Source: Chloroflexota bacterium
Lineage (GTDB): Bacteria; Chloroflexota; Anaerolineae; B4-G1; SLSP01
Direction of reading: 5' to 3'
Assembly (NCBI GenBank): GCA_012798275.1
Contig: JAAZNO010000272.1
Span: 1 to 15,429, forward strand
DNA length: 15,429 nt
Shown here: positions 8,367 through 14,903 of the stretch, piece by piece
Numbering within the stretch: the stretch's first letter is position 1
Layout: each line of letters opens with the position of its first letter
Position numbers and translations under genes: made by a program
Notes under the pieces: model-generated
Told to the model about the DNA's origin: nothing
Database searches by the model: none
What the model saw: only the letters and a program-made list of their open reading frames with translations

Positions 8367-8385
8367 CTGCGCTAACACTCTTCGA

Positions 8386-8631
8386 TTAGCCGAGCCGTTC
8401 CTTCAAATAGTTGACGGCTTCGCCCACGGTGACGGAGGTGAGAGCCCGGCCATCCTCCTCCGAAATGCTGATCCCAAAAGCATCCTCGAGGTCCATGATC
8501 AGCTCCACCAAATCCAGAGAATCTGCCTGCAAATCCTCGCGGATCTTCGCCTCAGGGACCACGCGCGCCGGGTCAATGGAAAGTCGCCCGACTATGATTT
8601 CCTTCACACGTTCAAAAAGCTCATCCGCCAT
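8386..8631 (-). CDS. acpP: Acyl carrier protein
   Basis: This 81-residue acidic protein carries the growing acyl chain in fatty acid synthesis. The phosphopantetheine attachment motif is DSLDLVELIM, with the modified serine at residue 38, followed by the helix-III region EDAFGISISEEDG typical of fatty-acid-type ACPs. Length and charge are normal for AcpP. The start has AAGGGGGTG about 9 bases upstream, and a clear promoter lies about 70 bases further up. A terminator follows directly, so acpP is probably transcribed alone. The usual neighbours fabD, fabG and fabF are not in this window. Confidence 0.95.
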   Translation of the reverse strand: MADELFERVKEIIVGRLSIDPARVVPEAKIREDLQADSLDLVELIMDLEDAFGISISEEDGRALTSVTVGEAVNYLKERLG

Positions 8632-8701
8632 TGTTCTGCACCCCCTTGAGATGACTTATGACTACGATTGGCAAACTGCTTCATCCACAGACCTTAGCGC
8701 T

Positions 8702-8730
8702 ATTGTATCCGGCGCCGTGGGAAATGTCAA
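8702..8730 (-). promoter_or_regulatory. acpP promoter
   Basis: On the minus strand: -35 TTGACA (8725-8730), 17-base spacer, -10 TACAAT (8702-8707). The start of transcription would be near 8695, giving a leader of about 64 bases. It faces away from the fni promoter, and the two -35 boxes are about 40 bases apart. Confidence 0.85.
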
Positions 8731-8769
8731 GTTAACGTCGCGGGAAAAGGCGCGCGGCCCTGCCTCGCA

Positions 8770-8798
8770 TTGACTTTGGGAAGCTCTTTTGGTAAGAT
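8770..8798 (+). promoter_or_regulatory. fni-prenyl synthase promoter
   Basis: On the plus strand: -35 TTGACT (8770-8775), 17-base spacer, -10 TAAGAT (8793-8798). The start of transcription would be near 8805, about 35 bases before the ATG. A ribosome binding site AAGGGGA at 8827-8833 lies 6 bases before the start codon. Confidence 0.85.
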
Positions 8799-8839
8799 AG
8801 ACACGAACGAGAACCAGCGCTGAGATAAGGGGAATTTTC

Positions 8840-9871
8840 ATGCGTGACGATATCGGCCATCGCAAGGACGAGCATATTCGTATCAACCTGGAAGAGGACG
8901 TGTCCTTCGCGCGCCTGACGCCGGGCCTGGAGCGCTACCGCTTCATCCATCAAGCCCTTCCCGAGCTGGATCTGGAGGCCGTGCGCACCGAGGTGACGTT
9001 TTTGGGCCATCGGCTGACTTTCCCCCTGCTGATCGGCTCGATGACGGGAGGCTCGCCGGCAGCGGGCCGCATCAACCACATTCTCGCCGAAGCGGCGCAG
9101 CAGGCAGGCGTCGGCCTGGCGCTCGGCTCGATTCGCGCTGCGCTGGAACAGCCGCAATGGACGTGGACGTTCCAGGTGCGGGATGCGGCTCCCGATTGTC
9201 TGCTGTTGGTGAACCTGGGCGCGATCCAGCTCAATTACGGCTACGGCGTCGAGGAATGCCGCCGCGCCCTGGAACTCAGCGGTGCCGACGGCCTGATCCT
9301 GCACCTGAATCCCCTCCAGGAGGCGCTGCAACCTGAGGGCAACACGCGCTTTGGAGGACTGCTGCACCGCATCGAAGCCATCTGCGCCGCCCTCACAGCG
9401 CCAGTCATCGTCAAGGAAGTCGGCCATGGCCTTTCGGAACAGGCGGCCCGCCAACTTATGGAAGCGGGCGTCGCGGCGCTGGATGTCGCCGGCGCGGGGG
9501 GGACGTCGTGGAGCCAGGTGGAGCTGCATCGCAGTGAGACCCCCCGTCAGCAGGAAATCGCCGCCGCGTTCCGCGATTGGGGCATCCCCACCGCCGAGGC
9601 TCTCCAATACGCGCGCCGCGCCGCGCCGCAGCTGCCCCTCATCGCCAGCGGGGGGGTGCGAACCGGCGTGGACGTCGCCAAGAGCCTGGCGCTCGGCGCG
9701 GACCTCGCCTCGATGGCGGGAGGGTTGCTCCCGGCGGCGGTCGTCTCGACCGAGGCAGTCCTGGAACGCCTGGGCATCCTCGAAGCCCAGCTGCGCATTG
9801 CCATGTTCGCCGCCGGCGCCGGCAGCATCGCCGACCTGCACCATACGCCGCTGGTCAAAGACCCGGCCTGA
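8840..9871 (+). CDS. fni: Type 2 isopentenyl-diphosphate delta-isomerase
   Basis: The 343-residue FMN enzyme interconverts isopentenyl and dimethylallyl diphosphate, providing both C5 units for isoprenoids. It is recognised by RKDEHI near the N-terminus (residues 8-13), SMTGG (67-71), HLNPLQE (155-161, containing the catalytic Gln160 and metal-binding Glu161), VKEVGHG (191-197), the FMN-phosphate loop AGAGGTSW (217-224) and GGVRTGVD (271-278). It differs from the Nudix-type type 1 isomerase. The ATG is supported by the conserved N-terminus and an upstream AAGGGGA. It is followed on the same strand by a prenyl-diphosphate synthase 101 bases later, so the two probably form an isoprenoid operon. 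Confidence 0.95.
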   Translation: MRDDIGHRKDEHIRINLEEDVSFARLTPGLERYRFIHQALPELDLEAVRTEVTFLGHRLTFPLLIGSMTGGSPAAGRINHILAEAAQQAGVGLALGSIRAALEQPQWTWTFQVRDAAPDCLLLVNLGAIQLNYGYGVEECRRALELSGADGLILHLNPLQEALQPEGNTRFGGLLHRIEAICAALTAPVIVKEVGHGLSEQAARQLMEAGVAALDVAGAGGTSWSQVELHRSETPRQQEIAAAFRDWGIPTAEALQYARRAAPQLPLIASGGVRTGVDVAKSLALGADLASMAGGLLPAAVVSTEAVLERLGILEAQLRIAMFAAGAGSIADLHHTPLVKDPA

Positions 9872-9972
9872 CGGGAAAAACACCCCATCCGGCTGACACA
9901 CTGCAGGCAGAAGTATTTTCTGCAAATTCCACGGAGGCCCCAGCCTCATTTTTCTTGCGGAGGTGAGTTGAC

Positions 9973-10992
9973 ATGGATCCTTTTGCACGTTACCTGCCCG
10001 CTTTGGAACAGGAACTGCGGCGCGTCGTGAGCGCTCCTGACGACGAGGCGGCGCTGCTCTACGGCATGTTGCACTACCATCTGGGATGGGTGGACACGAA
10101 TTTTCGGCCCCATGAAGCGGACGCCGGGAAGCGTCTCCGCCCGGTGTTCCTGCTGTTGAGCTGCGAGGCGCAAGGCGGCGACTGGAAACAGGCGCTGCCC
10201 GCCGCGGCCGCCGTCGAATTGTTGCACAACTTCTCGCTGATCCACGACGACATCGAGGACCGCGATGCTACACGACGCGGTCGCCCCACCCTCTGGGCCA
10301 TCTGGGGGGAGGCGCAGGCGATCAACGCCGGCGACGCGCTCTTTGCGCTCGCCTACCGCGCCCTCCTCAATCTGCAGGAGACCATGATCCCTCCCGAAAC
10401 CGTGCTCGCCGCGGCGACCCGCTTCCATCGCGCCGCGCTGCAGCTGACGGAGGGACAATGCCTGGACATGGCCTTCGAAAAAGAGAGCGCGGTCGAAGAG
10501 GCCACTTATCTGCGCATGGTGGGCGGGAAAACGGCAGCGCTGCTGGGACTCGCGTGCGAATTGGGCGCCTTGCTTGCGGACGCGCCAGCCTCCCATGTCC
10601 AGGGCAGCTACGAATTCGGCTTTCAACTGGGGCTGAGCTTTCAGATGCAGGATGACCTTTTGGGCCTGTGGGGTGATCCGGCACACACCGGCAAACCGGT
10701 CGGCTCTGATCTGCGCCAGGGGAAAAAGACGCTGCCGATCCTCCATGGGATGGCGCAAAATCCACAACTGCGCGCGCGCCTCGAGGCGTTGACGCAGGCA
10801 GCGGCAGACGACGTGACGATCGCCGCGCTCTGCGACGCACTCGAAGCCGCCGGAAGCCGCGCCTACACCGAAGCTCGCGCTCGCGAATATCAAGCGCGGG
10901 CGTTGCAGGCACTCGCCCGCTCTGGGGGGGAGGGCCCGGCCGGCGACGCGCTGCGCACCCTGGCCGAGCGCCTGCCAGGACGGGAGCGCTGA
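9973..10992 (+). CDS. Polyprenyl synthetase, probably geranylgeranyl-diphosphate synthase (type I-like)
   Basis: This 339-residue trans-prenyltransferase condenses isopentenyl diphosphate onto an allylic primer. GKRLRP (52-57) is the substrate-binding block. The first Asp-rich motif is HDDIED (91-96), with no two-residue insert. The second is QMQDDLLGLWGD (224-235), in which the fifth position is Gly rather than Asp. Phe87, the fifth residue before the first Asp motif, is bulky and is the type of residue that limits chain length, so a C20 product is the best guess; C15 is possible. The ribosome binding site GGAGGTGA is at 9959-9966, 6 bases from the ATG. It follows fni in the same direction. 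The product could feed menaquinone, carotenoid or membrane lipid pathways, none of which is in view. Confidence 0.9.
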   Translation: MDPFARYLPALEQELRRVVSAPDDEAALLYGMLHYHLGWVDTNFRPHEADAGKRLRPVFLLLSCEAQGGDWKQALPAAAAVELLHNFSLIHDDIEDRDATRRGRPTLWAIWGEAQAINAGDALFALAYRALLNLQETMIPPETVLAAATRFHRAALQLTEGQCLDMAFEKESAVEEATYLRMVGGKTAALLGLACELGALLADAPASHVQGSYEFGFQLGLSFQMQDDLLGLWGDPAHTGKPVGSDLRQGKKTLPILHGMAQNPQLRARLEALTQAAADDVTIAALCDALEAAGSRAYTEARAREYQARALQALARSGGEGPAGDALRTLAERLPGRER

Positions 10993-11087
10993 AACCGCCG
11001 CGAAATGCCCCGGCGTGCGGCGCTGCCCATCAATCCGCCAGCGCGCCCCGGATCTTATCAGCGATCAGCGCCCGGCAGGTTATGCGT

Positions 11088-12059
11088 CTAGTCCATGAGG
11101 TTGGCGAGTTCGAGCAGGACGGAATCCAGCGGTTTGAGCTGCTTCACTGCCTCAGTTAGAGGAAAGAGCTCCAGCTCACCGCCGCGTAACGCCACCATCT
11201 GGCCGCTCGCGCCCTCCAGCAACGCCTCGACGGCTTTGGCGCCCATGCGAGTGCCCAGCGTGCGGTCGAAGACGGAGGGGCGCCCGCCACGCTGCACATG
11301 GCCCAGCACTGTCACCCGCACATCGAAGCCCAGCTCCTCCCGGCGGTCCAAGAGATACTCCTGTACCGCCTTGGTGCCAGGCTTCCAACCCTCGGCAATG
11401 ACGATGATGCAGTGCGATTTCCCCCGCAGGTAGGCATTGAGCACCGTCTTAGCGATGTCCTCCAGGGCAGGCCCCTCGCGTTCCGGCACGAGGATCAGCT
11501 CCGCGCCCCCCGCCAGGCCGCTCTGGAGCGCGAGATAGCCGCAATTCCGCCCCATCACTTCCACCAGGAACGCGCGCTGATGCGAGGAAGCCGTGTCCTT
11601 GATGCGGTCAATCGCGTCCAAAATGGTGTTCAACGTGGTGTCTACACCCACCGCCATGTCCGTCCCGTCAATGTCGTTGTCAATGGAACCCGGCACCCCC
11701 AGGGTAGGGAAGCCCATCTCGTGCAGAGCCTGCGCCCCCGCCAGCGAGCCATTCCCGCCGATCACGATCAGCCCCTCGATGCCGCGCTGATTCAGATGGC
11801 GGATCGCCGTTCGCCGCACGTTGATGTCAAGGAATTCAGGACAACGCGCCGTCCCCAAAAACGTCCCGCCCTTGCCCAGGATGCCGCTGACATCCCGGCT
11901 GTCGAGTGAAGTCATGTCATTGTCAATCAGGCCCGCGTAGCCCCAGCGCACGCCGAAGACCTCCACGCCAGCCCGCAAGCCACGTCGTACCACCGCACGG
12001 ATACAGGGATTAAGGCCAGGGCCATCGCCGCCGCTGGTCAACACCGCGATACGCTTCAT
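11088..12059 (-). CDS. pfkA: ATP-dependent 6-phosphofructokinase
   Basis: The 323-residue enzyme phosphorylates fructose 6-phosphate. Motifs in order: the nucleotide loop LTSGGDGPGLN, IGGNGSLAGA, the catalytic GVPGSIDNDIDGTD, VEVMGRNCGYLA, and TVLGHVQRGGRPSVFDR. The positions equivalent to E. coli Gly104 and Gly124 are glycine, which points to ATP rather than pyrophosphate as donor. The Asp of the usual GGDGS is Asn here. The frame stays open upstream to 12254, but I place the start at 12059: MKRIAVLTSGGD is the standard N-terminus, AGGAGG lies 7 bases before it (12067-12072), and the upstream extension runs through a promoter and a hairpin repeat. It converges with the prenyl synthase across a 95-base gap without a clear terminator. 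Confidence 0.95.
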   Translation of the reverse strand: MKRIAVLTSGGDGPGLNPCIRAVVRRGLRAGVEVFGVRWGYAGLIDNDMTSLDSRDVSGILGKGGTFLGTARCPEFLDINVRRTAIRHLNQRGIEGLIVIGGNGSLAGAQALHEMGFPTLGVPGSIDNDIDGTDMAVGVDTTLNTILDAIDRIKDTASSHQRAFLVEVMGRNCGYLALQSGLAGGAELILVPEREGPALEDIAKTVLNAYLRGKSHCIIVIAEGWKPGTKAVQEYLLDRREELGFDVRVTVLGHVQRGGRPSVFDRTLGTRMGAKAVEALLEGASGQMVALRGGELELFPLTEAVKQLKPLDSVLLELANLMD

Positions 12060-12144
12060 AGAACCGCCTCCTGAAACCTTGCCCCTCCCGGCTTCGTTTC
12101 TCCGCTGACGCGGCACACGGCTCAAAGGGCGATAGGTCAATTGC

Positions 12145-12172
12145 ATTGTATCCAATTCGTCCTGAGTGACAA
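12145..12172 (-). promoter_or_regulatory. Probable pfkA promoter
   Basis: On the minus strand: -35 TTGTCA (12167-12172), 16-base spacer, -10 TACAAT (12145-12150). Transcription would start near 12138, giving an 80-base leader. The location, inside the spurious 5' extension of the pfkA frame, supports the downstream ATG. Confidence 0.6.
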
Positions 12173-12201
12173 GGCGCAGGCCCGCAGCGGCGTCCCCGAA
12201 A

Positions 12202-12274
12202 GTACCCCTTTCCCCCGCACAGCGTGGGGGAAAGGGGCAGGGGATAGGTGACAAAAATTGATTTTCAATCTTCA
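12202..12274 (+). repeat. Hairpin repeat, copy A (between pfkA and the histidine kinase)
   Basis: A 12-bp stem CCCCTTTCCCCC/GGGGGAAAGGGG (12205-12237) is followed by AGGGGATAGG, then AATTGATTTTCAATCTTCA. The same order of elements recurs at 14068-14143 in the same orientation. The following 30 bases (about 12275-12306) also resemble, more loosely, the 44-bp repeat that follows copy B. It is not placed to terminate either neighbouring gene, since pfkA and the kinase diverge here. The rest of the 367-base gap holds the two promoters listed separately and no credible gene. Confidence 0.8.
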
Positions 12275-12392
12275 GCAGTAGCCATGAAATATTGTGTTTT
12301 TAGTCGGTGGCTGGACAGTTACGGATTACAAAGATTCGTCCGGAAACATGGCTCACGGAGGAAATTTAGCGCGGCGGGAAAGCAGCCGCCGA

Positions 12393-12420
12393 TTGCAGCG
12401 CTTCCCCCCTATGGTATACT
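12393..12420 (+). promoter_or_regulatory. Histidine kinase promoter, predicted to give a leaderless mRNA
   Basis: -35 TTGCAG (12393-12398), 16-base spacer, -10 TATACT (12415-12420). The position 7 bases after the -10 box is 12427, the A of the kinase ATG. No Shine-Dalgarno sequence occurs in the 26 bases before that ATG. Confidence 0.65.
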
Positions 12421-12426
12421 TTGAGC

Positions 12427-13782
12427 ATGAGCATCTGGACGGCTGCAGGCCTGTTTCTCCATGCCAACGTGTTCTTCATCCTCAGCCTGACCGTAGGATT
12501 TCTGCGGTACAGGAGTTGGCGCATCACCTTGACCCGGCAAATCAGCTGGCTAGGGATATTCGCGCTGTGTGAAGCTGGCGTCGCCTGGAACGATCTCCTC
12601 GCACCGCTTTTCGACCGCACCACCCTGCTCCCGCCCGCCCTTCGGACCGCGCTCCTGGCATTGGGCTACGCCTTCCTCCTCGCCTTCGGCATCCAGACCC
12701 TGCTGCCCCACGATCTGCCACAGCGCCGCTTGCGGGAACTGCTCCTCGGCGCGACCCTGGCCTGGGTGCTGCCCTATGGCCTGGCGGTGACATTGACCTT
12801 TCCCGATCTCGCGCGCACGGCCCTCATCGGCGAAGTGTTGGCCCGCTACCTGCTGGCCTTTCCCGGCGGGATGCTCACGGGCCTGGGCATTCGCCGGCAA
12901 AGCTATCAGACGCTGGAGCCGGAATGGCGAGAGCACATCCGCCCCTACCTGCGCATGACCGAGGCCATGTCGGCAGCCTTCGGGCTGTTGAACCTGGTGT
13001 TAGTTCCGGCGGCGCCCTTCTTTCCGGCGAACTGGCTCAACGTGACCCGCTTTTCCATGGCAGCCCCCCTGCTCTGGGCCGGCGTCGGCGCGCTCTGGAT
13101 GTCAGGCCTGTTGCTCACCTTCACGCACATCCAAACGCAGATCGAACAATGGGTCGAAAACGTGGAGCACTTGCAGACCCTCACGGCGGACCGCGAGCGC
13201 ATCAGCCGCGAGCTGCATGACGGAATCATTCAATCTATCTACGCCGCCGGGCTGATGCTGGAAAGCACCCAACCGCTGCTCTACACCGAACCACACAAGG
13301 CCGATGCACAACTCCGGCGGATCATGGAAAGCCTCAACCAGACGATCCAGGACATTCGCCGCTACATCTTCGATCTGCGCAGCGACACGCCCGATGACGA
13401 CCTGGAGCCGGGAATCCGCCGCCTGCTGCGCGACTTCCACATCAACACCCTGTTGGAAACGCAGCTGCACGTTGAAGGAGAACCGCCGCGACGTCCCCTG
13501 ACGTTGGAACGCCGCCGCCATCTCTTTCAAATCGTGCGCGAAGCCCTGGCGAACACCGCCCGCCACGCGCACGCGCACGCCGTCACCATCTACCTGACCT
13601 ACGGTCCCGACTCCCTGGAGGTGCTGATCCATGACGACGGGGTCGGCATGGAAGCGTTCACCCTGGGAAAAGGGCACGGCTTGCGCAACATCCGCGAGCG
13701 CACCCGCCTGCTGGACGGCATATTCCAGATCGAAAGCGCGCCCGGCGCGGGGGTCACGCTGCACTTGAGCATTCCCTATTGA
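12427..13782 (+). CDS. Membrane sensor histidine kinase, NarX/DevS-like HisKA_3 family
   Basis: I start this 451-residue protein at ATG 12427; a TTG two codons upstream overlaps the region just below the -10 box. Residues 1 to about 232 hold several hydrophobic helices, probably six or seven, with short loops and no obvious extracellular sensor domain. A short coiled-coil linker follows (FTHIQTQIEQWVENVEHLQT). The dimerisation and phosphoacceptor helix reads RERISRELHDGIIQSIYAAG, with His264 the expected site. The ATPase part has REALANTARHAHA (N box), HDDGVGM (G1) and GKGHGLRNIRERTRLL (G2). The signal is unknown; an intramembrane stimulus is plausible given the small loops. Its partner is almost certainly the NarL-type regulator at 14197, separated by about 410 bases of repeats. 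Confidence 0.92.
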   Translation: MSIWTAAGLFLHANVFFILSLTVGFLRYRSWRITLTRQISWLGIFALCEAGVAWNDLLAPLFDRTTLLPPALRTALLALGYAFLLAFGIQTLLPHDLPQRRLRELLLGATLAWVLPYGLAVTLTFPDLARTALIGEVLARYLLAFPGGMLTGLGIRRQSYQTLEPEWREHIRPYLRMTEAMSAAFGLLNLVLVPAAPFFPANWLNVTRFSMAAPLLWAGVGALWMSGLLLTFTHIQTQIEQWVENVEHLQTLTADRERISRELHDGIIQSIYAAGLMLESTQPLLYTEPHKADAQLRRIMESLNQTIQDIRRYIFDLRSDTPDDDLEPGIRRLLRDFHINTLLETQLHVEGEPPRRPLTLERRRHLFQIVREALANTARHAHAHAVTIYLTYGPDSLEVLIHDDGVGMEAFTLGKGHGLRNIRERTRLLDGIFQIESAPGAGVTLHLSIPY

Positions 13783-13810
13783 GCTGCGTCTCGCCCTGAA
13801 AAGTATGCGC

Positions 13811-13838
13811 TTGAACGCAGCCCAATCTGAGGTAATAT
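13811..13838 (+). promoter_or_regulatory. Possible promoter upstream of the response regulator
   Basis: TTGAAC (13811-13816), 16-base spacer, TAATAT (13833-13838). If used, transcripts would carry a leader of about 350 bases containing the hairpin cluster before reaching the regulator gene. Read-through from the kinase is an alternative. Confidence 0.4.
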
Positions 13839-14018
13839 TGTCAGACATCTGTGCTCGTGGAGACGCCATGTGCTGGCGCACACCATTCAAGCATGAAAAT
13901 GTGCGGTCATAGTTCAGCCTGGGGTCAGATAGCTCGATGGCAATGGATGAACCTTTGTGAGCTGTAGCTTTTGCCCCTCCCCAACGGCCCTGCGCCGTTG
14001 GGAGGGGGAGAAAAAATA

Positions 14019-14061
14019 GTGGGGTTTTGCAGGCGGGCTACGCCCGCCTGCAAAACCCCAC
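14019..14061. repeat. Perfect 20-bp inverted repeat with 3-base loop
   Basis: The arms are 14019-14038 and 14042-14061, starting GTGGGGTTTTGC and ending GCAAAACCCCAC, with loop TAC. Seven A residues follow on the plus strand and TATTTTTT follows on the minus strand, so it resembles a terminator for minus-strand transcripts, although no minus-strand gene lies nearby. The centre GCGGGC-TAC-GCCCGC is REP-like. Confidence 0.85.
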
Positions 14062-14067
14062 AAAAAA

Positions 14068-14143
14068 AGTTTCCCTTTCCCCAGCGCCTTGCGCTGGGGA
14101 AAGGGGCCAGGGGATAGGGGCAAGAATTGATTCTCAATCTTCA
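14068..14143 (+). repeat. Hairpin repeat, copy B (before the response regulator)
   Basis: A perfect 15-bp stem CCCTTTCCCCAGCGC/GCGCTGGGGAAAGGG with loop CTT (14073-14105) is followed by AGGGGATAGG and then AATTGATTCTCAATCTTCA. It aligns along its length with copy A at 12202-12274; the loop-proximal bases differ but the outer stem and tail are kept. Confidence 0.85.
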
Positions 14144-14146
14144 ACT

Positions 14147-14190
14147 CTTATTCGTGAAATTCGTGTTCATTCGGGGCCATTTTCCAAGGA
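14147..14190 (+). repeat. 44-bp dispersed repeat, copy upstream of the response regulator
   Basis: This is the plus-strand partner of 5519-5562, matching at 43 of 44 positions. It ends in AAGGA, which forms the ribosome binding site 6 bases before the regulator ATG. It follows directly on hairpin repeat copy B, so the two form a composite element. Confidence 0.9.
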
Positions 14191-14196
14191 GAGCCG

Positions 14197-14856
14197 ATGT
14201 TACGCATATTGATTGTAGACGACCATGAAGTAGTGCGCCTGGGATTGCGCACCTTGCTCAGCCGCAACCCGGAGTTTGTGGTGGTGGACGAAGCCGGCTC
14301 CGTGGAAGAAGCCCTGGAGAAAACCCGTCAGCATCGCCCCGATGTCGTGCTCATGGACATTCGCCTGCCAGGGCAGAATGGCGTCGAAGGGTGTCGTCTC
14401 ATCAGGAGTGCCTTTCCCAACACGCACGTCATCATGCTCACCTCCTATGCCGAAGACGAGCTGCTTTTCGAAGCCATCAGCGCCGGCGCTTCCGGCTACG
14501 TGCTCAAGCAAGTCGGCGGCGACGATCTCGTGCGCGCCATCCAACGCATCGGGCAGGGCGAGGCGATGTTGGATCCCGCCGTCACGCAGCGGGTGCTGGA
14601 GCGGGTGCGGCAAGCGGCGCGACAGGAACAAGCCGCGGCCTTCACCGACCTCACCGAGCAAGAGCTGCGGGTGCTCGGCCTCGTCGCCGAAGGACGGACG
14701 AACAAAGAAATCGCCCGCACGCTCTTCTTGGGAGAGGGCACGGTGCGCAACTACGTCAGCAGCATCCTCTCCAAACTCAATCTCACCAATCGCGCCGAAG
14801 CAGCTGCCTACGCCGTGCGCCACAACCTCCAGGAATACCTCCAGGAATTTGGTTAG
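14197..14856 (+). CDS. NarL/LuxR-type response regulator
   Basis: The 219-residue protein has an N-terminal receiver with the acidic pocket D8-D9, phosphoacceptor D54 ([10 protein letters not shown]), T82 and K104 (GYVLKQ). The C-terminal LuxR-type helix-turn-helix runs from about residue 150 ([20 protein letters not shown], then [16 protein letters not shown]). On phosphorylation by the kinase at 12427 it should bind DNA as a dimer; the targets are not evident. The ATG is supported by AAGGA(G) 6 bases upstream, supplied by the 44-bp repeat. An amidohydrolase gene follows after 47 bases on the same strand and may be co-transcribed, although a functional link is not obvious. Confidence 0.95.
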   Translation: MLRILIVDDHEVVRLGLRTLLSRNPEFVVVDEAGSVEEALEKTRQHRPDVVLMDIRLPGQNGVEGCRLIRSAFPNTHVIMLTSYAEDELLFEAISAGASGYVLKQVGGDDLVRAIQRIGQGEAMLDPAVTQRVLERVRQAARQEQAAAFTDLTEQELRVLGLVAEGRTNKEIARTLFLGEGTVRNYVSSILSKLNLTNRAEAAAYAVRHNLQEYLQEFG

Positions 14857-14903
14857 CCATCCACGCGGCGCTGCAAGATTACGCATGTTAAGGAGCTTTC
14901 AGC

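Larger units (their letters stand above)
13783..14196 (+). other. Repeat-rich spacer between sensor kinase and response regulator
   Basis: This 414-base gap has no convincing gene. The left part holds a possible promoter (13811-13838) and a 14-codon mini-frame (13868-13912). The right half is three hairpins in a row (about 13976-14010, 14019-14061, 14073-14105), then a linker, then the 44-bp repeat ending at the regulator's ribosome binding site. Frames on the minus strand here read as low-complexity Pro/Gly/Arg peptides, typical of such repeats. Confidence 0.75.

Noticed and set aside
9872..9972. Attenuator between fni and the prenyl synthase
   Set aside because: GCAGAA/TTCTGC makes a small stem, but no T-run follows and the downstream gene has a strong open ribosome binding site.
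8732..9988. Long minus-strand frame (418 codons) opposite fni
   Set aside because: It is the antisense shadow of a clearly recognised isomerase gene in GC-rich DNA, has no family signature, and runs through both divergent promoters.
10993..11087. Terminator between the convergent prenyl synthase and pfkA
   Set aside because: Only a 6-bp stem (GCGCTG/CAGCGC) with a long loop is visible and there is no T-tract on either strand.
12060..12254. N-terminal extension of pfkA to an upstream ATG at 12254
   Set aside because: The extension translates a hairpin repeat and the predicted promoter, while the standard PfkA N-terminus with AGGAGG begins at 12059.
12284..12424. 46-codon plus-strand frame just before the kinase
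   Set aside because: No ribosome binding site, begins inside the decayed repeat and ends across the kinase -10 box; composition looks random.
13914..14144. Minus-strand frame of 76 codons in the kinase-regulator spacer
   Set aside because: It reads as a Pro/Gly/Arg-rich low-complexity peptide produced by the hairpin repeats and has no ribosome binding site or family signature.
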